In this document: piece after piece, positions 33,215-42,673 of the stretch
Layout: every line of letters begins with the position of its first letter
Numbering within the stretch: the first letter of the stretch is position 1
Assembly (NCBI GenBank): GCA_035610365.1
Contig: CM069435.1
Coordinates: forward strand, 11,831,123 to 11,895,122
Direction: 5' to 3'
DNA: 64,000 bases
Source: Aquatica leii
Lineage: Eukaryota > Arthropoda > Insecta > Coleoptera > Lampyridae
Notes under the pieces: model-generated
Databases searched by the model: none
What the model saw: only the letters and a program-made list of their open reading frames with translations
Told to the model about the DNA's origin: nothing
Translations under genes and position numbers: made by a program

Positions 33215-33315
33215 TCTTGGTTCACCGTCACCGCGGCGAACCGTAATCGCGGCTAATCGTTTTCACGGCGAACAGTCCTGGCGGCGAAACGGTCGCGGCG
33301 CAACGTACCATTCCC
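33215..33315 (-). repeat. Right TIR of the MULE
   Basis: Inverted match to 31308-31395. Outer end reads GGGAATGGTACGTTGCGCC inward from 33315. Confidence 0.8.
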
Positions 33316-33425
33316 GCGTAGAAGGCTTTCACTATTCACTTTAATTTTTAGTTCAATGTGCCCATCCCACAATGTGGAAATTTCTTGATAGACTTTTTGC
33401 AGAAGTTACTTTACAACACACGTAT
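33316..33425 (+). pseudogene. MULE transposase C-terminal fragment, right half
   Basis: Continues the target MULE after the second GCGTAGAAG: 'VEGFHYSL', a stop, then 'LVQCAHPTMWKFLDRLFAEV' and 'TLQH'. The H-P-T-x-W-K-F-L-D block is characteristic of the C-terminus of insect MULE transposases. The two halves join in frame across the insertion. Confidence 0.72.
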
Positions 33426-33451
33426 TATTTGCTTCTTCTTTGAATTTAAAT

Positions 33452-33550
33452 TTTTATAATTTTATAATAACTTGTAAGCTCTTAAATGTTTAATTATTTT
33501 TGCTAATTTATTTGCCTTTGGTTTAATTGACGATGACAATTTAAATTAAA
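33452..33550 (-). repeat. Penelope family A terminal repeat, left copy
   Basis: About 100 bp containing 'AATTTTATAATAACTTGTAA' and GACGATGACAA that recurs in the same orientation at about 39055-39155. The two copies flank the whole Penelope A/B nest and look like the direct pseudo-LTRs of the outer element. Confidence 0.62.
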
Positions 33551-33559
33551 AACTATTAT

Positions 33560-34350
33560 TAAGAAGAAAATTATTTAAATTAAGAATTTCAATATGACAA
33601 TTTATCTGAATTTTCATTATAAAGACGATGAATTTCAAAAATTTCATGATGATTAAGAAAATAATTTTAGTTACGAAAAGGAAGAAATTTAACATTAAGG
33701 TCAGAAGGGAAAGAATAACCGGTCGATAAAATATGATTAGCAAAAGAAGAACAAGTGTTTGATATACCAGAATTTAAATACTTTTTAATAAAATAAATAT
33801 GTTCTTTTGATCTTTTTTTCTTTCTACAAGTTTGTCCTACATAAGAACAATTGCAAGAAGAGCAAGAAATTTTATACACACCAGAAGAAACAGAATATTT
33901 ATTATTAACAATAAAATATTTTTAATTATGATTAGTAGAAAAAAAAATAGAAACATTAACCTTTTTAAAATATTTTTAAGAAAGAAAGAACAAGAATTAA
34001 CATAAGGCATAGAACCATAGATATTAGCGTTATCCGATTTATTTTGAGAATTTCTATAGATATGGTATAAACAAACTTTATAAAAAACATTGTTTAAGAT
34101 ATGAAAAGAGTAACCATTATTACAAACTAATTGCTTAATAGTATTAAATTCCTTATTAAAACTAGACTTAGAAAGAGGAATAGAAAAGAGACGAATAAAT
34201 AAAAAACGAAAAGAAGAAATTATGGGAAAGAAATAAAAAAGAATTAAACAATCAGTATAAGTGGGTTTACGGTATATTTCAAAACTAAATTTTTCATTAT
34301 CTCGTAAAAGAAGAAGATCTGAAGATGGAAGAAAGTTATTACATTCGTCA
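33560..34350 (-). pseudogene. Penelope-like family A: end of RT and GIY-YIG nuclease
   Basis: Minus strand from 34350: 'DLLLLRDNEKFSFEIYRKPT' and 'YTDCLI', the Penelope segment after the RT palm, then degenerate sequence ('FNTIKQLVCNNGYSFHILNN'). It ends in a GIY-YIG endonuclease domain: 'MYKISCSSCNCSYVGQTCRK' (33820-33879) followed by K-R-S-K-E-H and an F-A-N-H motif. The nuclease nicks the target for reverse transcription. Upstream it is cut by a MULE fragment; the RT core continues at 35590. Many stops. Confidence 0.8.
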
Positions 34351-34359
34351 TGACATATC

Positions 34360-35588
34360 GTAACGCTACAGTTCGTAACTCCACAAATGGTAACAGACAA
34401 TTCGTAACGGTAACACAAATGCATTTTGCATACTTAGTATACTTTCCTACACTAAACATAGTGGTATTTTTTTTAAACATATTTTTGCATATTTGTTAAT
34501 ATGACAACTGCAGAATATTATATGTTTTTTTTTAAATTCCTTATCCTGAATTACCACTTTAGTAGTAAAAGTAGGTCTGAATAATAATGAAAAAAATTAA
34601 AACTACTTTAATAATGCATTTATTAAAATAATTAATACAATTTATATTTCTAACATCGATAAAGTATAATCAGGCATAGAATTTTAAAATTATGTATATA
34701 CATTTAATGTAAAAATTAAAACATGTGCGCTATATTTCTTAGAAATGTTGATCCCCGTTCAACATCGTAATCTTGGACGAATCTAACTGTGCCCTCTTTT
34801 ATTTGCTTTTAATTTAAAACGTTTTAAACCAATTCCCCTTAGCTTTTAGATCACTGATTGATTTAATTGGGAAAAACATCCTTTTGTTCCAATTCTAGGA
34901 AGTTTACCTTGAAAAGCGTTAATTGGTGCTTTTTCAAAATCAAGTAAGCCAGAATCGGAATTTAAAGTTGGTAGTCGAGTTTTTAACATGCGTAACAATC
35001 TTCGATAAGTCTTTTCAGCCTTATTTGGCAGTAAGGCAAAAACACAAGGAAATGTTATACTATCAAGTTAAACGTGGATAGTATAAAGTTGGAAAAATAT
35101 TTCAGGTACAACTTTGAAAGTTCTATCGGCTAATCAATTTTGATGTGTCAGTAACAAGTATAATAACTGTCAATCTCCAAATATTAATATTCTATTAGGA
35201 TCATCAGATCCACTGTCATTTAATAGAAAAATTGTTGTATTTTTCAGGAAGTACAAAATTCATGTTCTTGGGAGTAGCAAATACAACATCTGTGTCTCTC
35301 TGTTTGGCACGCTAAAGTGTTCTTGAAATTAAAGTCTGTTTTGGAAGTAGTAATTTAACGCTCTCATTTACTTCAAGAGGTTTTGTACTATAGACAATTT
35401 TAGGTGTTGCTCCAGAATTTCATATTTGCTTTAATCTCGTTTACCATCTTTCTTGCATCTACTGCGAAAGGTTGTACAATATGTCGATGTTCTTCGTTGC
35501 ATTTGATGATATCATCATCTTTTTTAAGCACAATTGCTTTGCACTTAATTGTTCCGACACTTTCAATGCAGAATTCCAGATTCGGTTA
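34360..35588 (-). pseudogene. MULE transposase fragment inserted in Penelope family A
   Basis: Minus-strand blocks from 35588: a truncated FLYWCH finger ('ESVGTIKCKAIVLKKDDDII', 'KCNEEHRH'), 'DARKMVNEIKANMK', 'ATPKIVYSTKPLEVNESVKL', 'LLPKQTLISRTL', 'FATPKNMNFVLPEKYNNF', then MULE domain traces ('RTFKVVPEIFFQLYTI'-like reading at about 35060-35110, 'CVFALLPNKAEKTYRRLL') down to about 34830. It interrupts the Penelope RT between Y-V-D-D and the E-I-Y-R-K-P-T segment. The 5' end is truncated within the finger, and no TIR pair or duplication is recognisable. Confidence 0.68.
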
Positions 35589-36660
35589 CCTGAGGTTCAT
35601 TTAAAGATCCATTAAAGAGAACAATGCAATCATCAACATATCTAAACCAAAAACTAATCATATTAGAAAAAGAAGAATTAGAAACAATTTTATTTTCAAT
35701 ATTATTCATGAAGATTTCAGCAACAAGACGTGAAATATTAGATCCCATAGCTAAACCAGATGATTGAGGATAGAAATTATTATTAAACTTAAAAAAAGAA
35801 CAAATATCGAAAATCTGGTAAGTATCCAGAGAACTATTACAAAAAAACAAATTACGAATAAGAGGAATACATTCTTCTGGAAGAATAGACGGAAAAAGAT
35901 TGAAAACATGAAGAAGAAAAGGCAATTTTTTAATCTTAGAAGCAAGGTCAGAAGAATTAAGAGTATAATATTCATTAGTAAAATTAGAATAAGTTTTTAT
36001 AATATTTTTAAGCCAAGGAGCAAGTTTAGAGACAAGAGAATTGCAAAAAGAAACGACAGATCGAATTGGGATAGAAAGTTTATGTATTTTTGGTAGACCA
36101 TAAAGAAGCGGTGTCGAGGGATCCATAAGTTTAAAATGACGTATATTACTATTTTCAAGAGAATTAAAAGTTAAATTACCCGATTGAAGACATGATAAAA
36201 AAGATGAAGTAGAAATAGGATCTTTGAAAAGTATTTTAAAATCTCTATTAATAAAATCTTCAATTTTACTAACATAATCAAAACGAGAAAGAATAACAAT
36301 ACAATTACCTTTATCAGCTTTTGGATCTTAATTTTAAACAAGATTTATAGATTGAATTAAAATTAGGATTAAACTTGGCATTATATAATTTTTTTCAATT
36401 TATTATGAATTTCATATCTGATTTCGTTACTATTAGGTAAATCTGAAAAATGAATTATGTTTTCAGAACAAACTTTTAAAGTTTCAATATTTTTTTTAGT
36501 AACATTAACCGGCAAATTTCATTTAAGGCCTAAATTTAACGAAAAACAAGTATTAAAATTACTAGAGGAAGAAGTAGAAAGAGAAGAAATATGAAAATTA
36601 CTATTATAAGATGAAAAATTATAATGCGAAGTAATAACATTCTGCTGAACTTTCATTGTT
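35589..36660 (-). pseudogene. Penelope-like family A: N-terminal part and RT core
   Basis: From 36658 the minus strand reads a Ser-rich N-terminus, then 'VCSENIIHFSDLPNSNEIRY', the 'KADKGNCIVILSRFDYVSK' motif, 'LLYGLPKIHK' (start of the Penelope RT at about 36105), 'PIRSVVSFCNSLVSKLAPWL', 'FNLFPSILPEECIPLIRNLF', 'SGLAMGSNISRLVAEIFMNN' and the catalytic 'FRYVDDCIVLF' at about 35625-35660. Most RT motifs are intact, but the region before 36126 has frame breaks. Penelope RTs are related to telomerase. The 5' neighbour is the family B element, which appears to have inserted between this coding start and the upstream terminal repeat. Confidence 0.82.
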
Positions 36661-36687
36661 TATTATTTTGAAATGAATATATACAAC

Positions 36688-36722
36688 GTTTCGATTGCTG
36701 TGATATCTGCAATCGTCATCAG
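36688..36722 (-). ncRNA. Hammerhead-ribozyme-like motif in Penelope B 3' region
   Basis: Minus strand: CTGATGA, one C, a six-pair stem GATTGC/GCAATC around a 10-nt loop, then GAAAC. CTGATGA and GAAA are the two invariant hammerhead boxes, and hammerhead ribozymes are known in Penelope-like elements. The stem III and stem I expected next to these boxes are weak or absent here, and an extra C precedes stem II, so activity is doubtful. Confidence 0.5.
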
Positions 36723-36835
36723 GTGAATACTAACAAACTTAGAAACTACTGGAGCTTATATACTAAAGACATGTTCGATGAAGCGTTCAAGCGTACAAAA
36801 TCAATTTAGCGTAACAGATTAATTAAAAAAATTAC

Positions 36836-38311
36836 TTAGTCAAGTTTAAGTTGTTTTAGAGATTCGATAAGTGGTTTCCATATGTTGCTTATCTCGACAC
36901 TTGGCTGGCTGAAAATTTCTTTGTTGTTCTTGATGAATGCCGCTTCTTTAAATTTCCGTTTGTACCAATGTTCCTCTCTGTGTATGATTTTTGCTTCCGA
37001 CCATTTCATTCGATGTTGGTTATCCCACGAATGTTGCGCGATGCCGGACTTAGAAGTCTCTCTTCTCTGTGTGTGCGTCTGATGTTCTTTCAGTCTGATG
37101 TCAAGTAGTCTTTTGGTTTCCCCCACGTATGATTTGCCACATTCACATGAAACTTGGTAAATACAGTTTTGGGAATCTCGACTTGTTTGTGGCTTTGTGC
37201 TGGAAATTATACTCCTAATGGTGGTCGATGATTTGAACACTGTATTTAAGTTGTAGCTTTTCCCTTTACGTTTTATTGATTCTGATAAACCTTTGACATA
37301 TGGGATGCTCAGCAGTGAATTGGGCAGTTCTTCTGTTTTAGGTTGTCCCATGGTGTTCAATTGCTTTTTCCGTAAAAGCTCTCCTACAATCTTTTCTGGA
37401 TAACCATTCTGCCTTAGATCGTTTCTAATGTTTTTGATTTCTTCTCGTAGCCCTTTCTCTGTGTTGCACAACCTGTACGCTCTGTCGATTAGAGATTTTA
37501 CTACTCCCCTCTTCGTAGATATGGAATGGTTGGATTCAAAGTTGAGATATCGACCGGTGTGTGTCGGTTTCCTGTAGACAGTTGTTTCCATAATTTTCTT
37601 GTTCTTTGTTACTTGAACGTCTAAAAAAGGAAGTGAGTTCTTCTTTTCCTTTTCCATAGTGAATTTAATGGATGGTTTGATATTGTTCAGATGTTGTAGA
37701 AAAAGGTCTAGTTGCCGATTACTGTGGTTCCAAATTATGAAGGTATCGTCAACATATCTAAGCCACGTTTTGGGTTTGAATTTTGATTTCTCTATGGCCT
37801 GGGATTCAAACCAGTTCATGTATATGTTGGCGACTACTGGTGATAGAGATGAACCCATTGGTAGTCCTTCGTCTTGAGTAAAGAATCTGTCTTTCTCCTG
37901 AAAGTACGAGTTCTTGAGGCAACATTCTAGGAGCTTCATTATTCCTTCTACCGGCAGCGTGGTTCTTTCCTGGAGTTGTTCATCTTCTCGGAGCTTCGTT
38001 TGGATGATTTTCAATGCTTCTTCAACTGGCACATTAGTATAAAGACTTTCTACGTCGAAGCTGACTAATTGATCCCGTGGTTGTAGCTGTATTGTTTTCA
38101 GAATCTCAACGAAATGTTTGGAGTCTTTGACAAAAGATGAGCTGTTCTTCTGTAGTGGTTGCACAATTGGTAGTAGAAATCTGGATAGCTGGTATGTGGG
38201 TCCATTACGAGAGCTGGTTATCGGTCGAAGCGGCATGTTGTTTTTATCTATCTTCGGTAGTCCATATAGATGCGGCGGTTTGCTGTAGTGTGGTGTTAGC
38301 ATCGTTCTCAT
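36836..38311 (-). CDS. Penelope B reverse transcriptase and GIY-YIG endonuclease
   Basis: 491 codons. It starts inside the protein because the first part lies in another frame (38341-39042). RT: 'LYGLPKIDK' and 'PLRPITSSRN' (residues 15-36), 'VSFDVESLYTNVP' (83-95, first catalytic Asp), 'GLPMGSSLSPVVANIYM' (149-165), 'LRYVDDTFIIW' (catalytic Y-V-D-D at 186-189), 'LPFLDVQVT', 'TTVYRKPTHTGRY'. Linker: 'SIPYVKGLSESIKRKG'. GIY-YIG domain: 'CIYQVSCECGKSYVGETKR' (383-401), R-L-K-E-H (406-410), 'GIAQHSWDNQH'. It reverse-transcribes the element RNA and nicks the target. Every motif I know for the family is present; only the upstream frame break is abnormal. Confidence 0.9.
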   Translation of the reverse strand: MRTMLTPHYSKPPHLYGLPKIDKNNMPLRPITSSRNGPTYQLSRFLLPIVQPLQKNSSSFVKDSKHFVEILKTIQLQPRDQLVSFDVESLYTNVPVEEALKIIQTKLREDEQLQERTTLPVEGIMKLLECCLKNSYFQEKDRFFTQDEGLPMGSSLSPVVANIYMNWFESQAIEKSKFKPKTWLRYVDDTFIIWNHSNRQLDLFLQHLNNIKPSIKFTMEKEKKNSLPFLDVQVTKNKKIMETTVYRKPTHTGRYLNFESNHSISTKRGVVKSLIDRAYRLCNTEKGLREEIKNIRNDLRQNGYPEKIVGELLRKKQLNTMGQPKTEELPNSLLSIPYVKGLSESIKRKGKSYNLNTVFKSSTTIRSIISSTKPQTSRDSQNCIYQVSCECGKSYVGETKRLLDIRLKEHQTHTQRRETSKSGIAQHSWDNQHRMKWSEAKIIHREEHWYKRKFKEAAFIKNNKEIFSQPSVEISNIWKPLIESLKQLKLD

Positions 38312-38340
38312 CCTTGGTGTTAGATGTCTTTCGTAGAGTT

Positions 38341-39042
38341 TTAGAACTTCCTCTCCAAGCTTGCTGTCGGATCTTTCTTCAGTCTGCGGTAATTCCCTAG
38401 ATTTAAGACGTCTTCAATTTTTTGGTCGTAGGTGGTGGCATCCATGATGACAGTTGCGGCCCCTTTGTCGGCTGGAAGTATTTTAATGCATTTGTTCTTC
38501 CGTAAATTTGTGAGAACTTTTTCCTCGTGTTTAGTGATGTTGGTGTGTTGTTTTCTTTTCTTCTCTAGAGCACTTCTAATTTTCCACTTAAATTCTTCTG
38601 CTTGTGTTGGATTCAAACGTGTTGTCTCGACGGCACCAATGATGTCTAGCACTGGCACGTGCTTTGGTGTTATCGAAAAATTGAGCCCTTTCTCTAATAG
38701 ACTCGTTTCTGGAGCAGACAGTGGATGTGTCGATATGTTGACTATGGTTCTCCTTGCGTTCTTTTGGTTGTCGGCTGCTTTCTGTTGGTTTCGTGTGAGT
38801 TTAGCCCATTTTCTGTCGTGTGTTTCTTGGTGTAGTTGTCGTACCTTCTCGCAAGTAGCGTCTATTTTGCGGAATATTGGTGTGTAATCTTCTTCCAATG
38901 TAAACTCTTTTATCTCCTCGAATCTTTGTGTGGCGTCTTGGAGTAATAAAGTTTTCTTCCATCGATGGTGGTTGATTTGTGCCCGGATAAGCGCAAAACT
39001 TGCTCGTTCCAGTATCTTGAGGGCTTTTTTCATTTTTGACAT
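38341..39042 (-). CDS. Penelope B N-terminal region (frameshifted from RT)
   Basis: 233 codons from an ATG at 39042. Lys/Arg-rich N-terminus with likely coiled coil (residues 1-110), then 'LSAPETSLLEKGLNFSITPK' and 'NKCIKILPADKGAATVIMDA' with the A-D-K-G motif that precedes the RT in Penelope-like proteins, and 'LGNYRRLKKDPTAS'. It then runs into a stop at 38341. In the adjacent frame the protein continues ('GEEVLKLYERH') straight into the RT ORF, so one indel near 38350 separates two otherwise intact halves. The combined length is about 730 residues, a normal size for the family. Confidence 0.85.
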   Translation of the reverse strand: MSKMKKALKILERASFALIRAQINHHRWKKTLLLQDATQRFEEIKEFTLEEDYTPIFRKIDATCEKVRQLHQETHDRKWAKLTRNQQKAADNQKNARRTIVNISTHPLSAPETSLLEKGLNFSITPKHVPVLDIIGAVETTRLNPTQAEEFKWKIRSALEKKRKQHTNITKHEEKVLTNLRKNKCIKILPADKGAATVIMDATTYDQKIEDVLNLGNYRRLKKDPTASLERKF

Positions 39043-39054
39043 TTGTCATTCACT

Positions 39055-39179
39055 TTTTATAATTTTATAATAACTTGTAAACTCTTTTAAATGTGTAATT
39101 ATTTTTTTTTAATCATTTGCTTTTAGTTTAACTGACGATGACAAACTTAATATAACTAAAACAACAACAAAATTATTAT
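39055..39179 (-). repeat. Penelope family A terminal repeat, right copy
   Basis: Matches 33452-33550 in the same orientation, with shared blocks 'TTTTATAATAACTTGTAA' and GACGATGACAA. Interpreted as the upstream pseudo-LTR of the outer Penelope A element. Confidence 0.6.
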
Positions 39180-41730
39180 TGTATTTTATTTAGGCTTTAA
39201 AGCAAATATAACTTTTTAAAATTGCACAAACATTGATATAATTTTTATGATTTCAATGCTAAATCGAATAGTTAAAAATCACAACAAAAAAACAAAGATA
39301 GATTAATTTAGAACTGATTATAATGTCGTTTTACCTTTTATTATATTATTTTTTATATACATCAAATAAATTCAAAAACTAAATAATGTATTCCAGAAAT
39401 TGAAAGAATATTTAATCTTGTTAAACATCAGGTCTACACAACTTATTTAAAAATAGTTGATAATAGATAAACATGCTAAATAGTAAATACAAAAAGACGA
39501 AGAATAAACAACAAAAAAATTAACAACGTAGAATACACCCTTTAAATATTTCAGAAACAAAACATAAACACATATTTGCTTATAACGCATCTCAAAATTG
39601 TCTATGTATATTGTTATTAATGTGTTTGAGTAAAAATAAATAATATGAAATAATTTCAACTTAAACCGTTCTTGTAGCACACACTGAATGAGAAATTTGT
39701 AAAAATCGAATTTATTATTTATACCAGTTTCTAAAAAAATTCCGCTAAATATTTTTGGTATAAAAACTCAAACAGCTTTTTTATGTACTTTTTTTTGTAA
39801 AACTTACTTTCTAATGTTTATCGTAAAACACAAATTTAATTATAATTTTTGACAAAGTACATAAAATCGATTATAGAAAAACGCGTCAAATTATATATTT
39901 AAATTGAATGTAAAGTAAGAGTTTCATTTGAAAGATAAGAAACGTAATTATTGTTTCAAGTGCACTTCATGAAATTAATAGTTTTCCAAAGAAAATAAAT
40001 CAGTTTTATCTATCGAGCAATCTCATTCGTTTGTCAAGCGCTGAAAACGCCGTCTCGACATTTTAAAGATACAAAACACACATAGCGATTAAACATAGTT
40101 TAAAAGCATAAACGTTGTCAATGCCGAAGTATAATAAAATATTCGTGACATCTGGAAAGTCGTAAACACCGACGATTCTGCATTTTAAATACTTAAAAGG
40201 TACTCCACCCACAGGGTTTGTTCGTTCAACTTTATTTTCAGTTTGTTTCTGATTAAAATACTGATACATTCCGGAAAAAAATTGCAACGTTGGTATTTAA
40301 TTTAAAAATATTAAAGCGTAACGAGATGATTACTAAACAAACCCTTTTGTTCGAAAATTAACCAACTAAATTTAGGAAAAGGCTTCTACTTTGAGTTTTC
40401 CTATTACCTTGCCATTTGAACAGAAACTTGCCGTTATTATCCTTTCATTGTACCGGATCCTTTACTTCGTATAAACATGACCATAACAAATGTAATTGTA
40501 AATTTAACTACTAAAAATTTTTCTTACTTAGGTTTGGGTAAAAGTCAATAAAACAAAGAGATTATCATATTAGGTAAATATCCCACGAGAGAGTGTATTG
40601 TGTAGAACTCTAATAAGCGATTTGGAAAGCTTACCATTACTTCAGATAATGAGCATTAGGTCTATTAGTAATAATAGCAGCTGGATAACCAACTTCGTGT
40701 GTTTCACATACAAATTACTAACATAATTTAATTATGTATTGTTCCATTTCCCAAACCCCTACTATCGGTATACGAACTGCTGCAAAGTTCATATTTATTT
40801 TTAACGAGTTTTTTGTTACTCCGCACTCACAACGTTTTTCGATATTTTTTTCATTTTTCTTATTACGTTTTAAGCACAATGCGGACTACGTGTTGTAACT
40901 AAATGGGTTGTTAGCAAATCAAAATAAAGATTTTGCATTTACGCTTTATAACAAAAGACGGTAATGGGAATTTTTGATGCGCAACCAAAGATTCTAGTCG
41001 AAATTTTAATGGAGCACCGTGTCACTTTGTTGTCTTGCCTGTTTTATTTAAATTTTAAGAAGCTTTTAGTTGTGGAGTAACTTCTATGTAAACAGACTGC
41101 TAAATACGTTTAATTAGATGTTTAAAGCTACTCCGATTACGTTGTCGGCTCGTATTTAATTTAAGTCGTTTTTCTAATTATAAGTTTTGTTTTACTTCTA
41201 TATCACATATAAAATTTCATAAACGCTATGGCATTAATGACAATCGCCAAAACACATAAAATCTATATTTAACGCATTTACATTAAAAATAAGAAAAAAT
41301 ACTAACAGTACAAATACAACGCAACACGTTCATCAAATTATATAGCAGTGCAAAAATTTATTGGATTACCATAATTTTAAACATTTTAATATCTTAAAAG
41401 TCTATAGAATTATTTGATTATTAAATTAAAATTAAATGTTAAATCTCTTCTATGGGGACAAAGAACTAAGTCTTTAAGCCTATTTAAAACTTTCAAATTA
41501 AGCGTGAGAAGTTGAAGTAAACCGTTGTAATTTTCTGAAAAGTAAAATATACCTATAAAAAACAATACTGCTTCCGAATCCGTAATATAATCCTGAAATT
41601 TATCTAAACTGAACATAACAGCTAGAGATTCCTCTCTACAAACACAGATACACAAAATAAATGAAATGAATACCATCTTAACATTTTTGAAGTAATACTC
41701 CGGAAATCAGATATAACTATAAATTGTTGT
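39180..41730. other. AT-rich tract without recognised genes
   Basis: Short AT-biased open frames only, with no protein similarity recognised and no paired repeats found inside it. Confidence 0.5.
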
Positions 41731-41734
41731 GAGA

Positions 41735-42060
41735 AATCTTGAAAAATGTCAAAATTTGGAAGACAAAATTATCTAACTCAAAAAAACCTTAGTTTTGTAA
41801 TAATAATGTTATAAACTAGGATAATGTAATTTAGAAACAATTCTAAGAAAATCATAAACTGAAATAGTTTGGTCGTTTAACAAAAAAAATTTATTTGATA
41901 TTTTAAAATAAATTGATTTTAACAGTTCTAAAATGTTTGTTGTTAAAATGATTAAAATGATGAGATGATTTAGAAGAAGTAAGAGAATGATGATTATCTA
42001 AAACATGTTGTGCAAATGTTGATTTAACAGAATTTGTATTATTAATATATTTTTTGTGCT
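41735..42060 (-). pseudogene. Inverted 3' fragment of a family-A-like Penelope element
   Basis: From 42060 downward the minus strand reads 'HKKYINNTNSVKSTFAQHVL', 'DNHHSLTSSKSSHHFNHFNN', the C-terminal part of a Penelope GIY-YIG domain (pattern S-x-F-A-x-H). The following 41741-41865 are the reverse complement of 44955-45090 ('AACTAGGATAATGTAATTTA' in this copy). This is the inverted partial copy often seen at the 5' end of Penelope insertions. Confidence 0.68.
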
Positions 42061-42539
42061 GCCAACATCGCAAACGTCAATATTCGTTCGTTAGTGTAGT
42101 TACGTAATGAACGAAAAAATCTCTAGGGTGGCAAAATGAAAACGAAGAATCCACATAAAAGTAAGTGTTCAAAGTCAATTAATATATTAGAACAAGTATG
42201 CGACAGGTGGAAAAATCATTTTAAAAGTCTTGAAATTCAGTTAAAATTGAAGAAAAACGATGTTAAAGTTAATGTCAAATCTGACAGATTTAGTAATAAA
42301 TGTAGTACCAACATATTATATTTCTGTTGATTTTTTTTTATTTTTTCAAAAAAGAATGTAATTTTATGAAAGGCAACATAAAAAATAATGTACATTACTC
42401 TCGTCGAAAGAATCATAGCATAACTCACTTACATGCAACGCTCGGCCTCGCGTCGTATTAACGTTTGTTATGCTATTTCTTACTTTCGACTCTTGTTACG
42501 TAAACTACTATTGATCGATTTTTTAAATATCTAAGATGT
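42061..42539. other. Unassigned sequence within the Penelope copy
   Basis: Contains a 64-codon open frame (42136-42330) rich in Lys and Asn. It has no recognised domain and may be part of the Penelope N-terminal region or unrelated sequence. I see no other signal. Confidence 0.35.
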
Positions 42540-42673
42540 TTATTTCTACTTAGTCAATAAAAAAAACACTAATGAACTAATAAATTCTTTAAATAATTTA
42601 ATTTTTTCATCTGATACAAGTTTGAATCTTAATGTTTCTGTTGATGTTAAAAATCTTTATCCTTCAGTTTCTC
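42540..42673 (+). pseudogene. Penelope RT fragment, left half
   Basis: Reads 'LNNLIFSSDTSLNLNVSVDV' then 'KNLYPSVS', the S-F-D-V-x-x-L-Y motif region of the RT with the first catalytic Asp. The frame stops at a solo-LTR-like insertion and resumes at 44602 with P-T-D-I-L-L. TCTC at 42670-42673 is the left target duplicate. Confidence 0.68.

Larger units (their letters stand above)
31298..33315 (+). mobile_element. MULE transposon with TIRs and 9-bp target duplication
   Basis: About 2.0 kb bounded by GC-rich inverted ends: left 31308-31395 and right 33215-33310 share long blocks such as CCGCGACCGTTTCGCCGCCAG and GCCGTGAAAAC, read inward. It is flanked by the perfect 9-bp duplication GCGTAGAAG (31289-31297 and 33316-33324), the hallmark length for Mutator-type transposition. 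It carries a FLYWCH plus MULE transposase reading frame with few breaks. It interrupts another MULE, and excision restores that frame. Confidence 0.87.
36640..39055 (-). mobile_element. Penelope-like family B element, nearly intact
   Basis: About 2.4 kb with an ORF split by a single frame break, a 3' untranslated region with a hammerhead-like motif, and a second, truncated copy of the same family at 45341-45944. It lies between the family A coding region and its upstream terminal repeat. I could not fix its ends to the base; the 3' end runs at least to the TTACTTCGCA shared by both copies. Confidence 0.75.

Noticed and set aside
36655..36735. Complete hammerhead ribozyme
   Set aside because: Core boxes and stem II are present, but stem III is only three weak pairs (one mismatched in this copy) and stem I is absent, so it is reported only as hammerhead-like.
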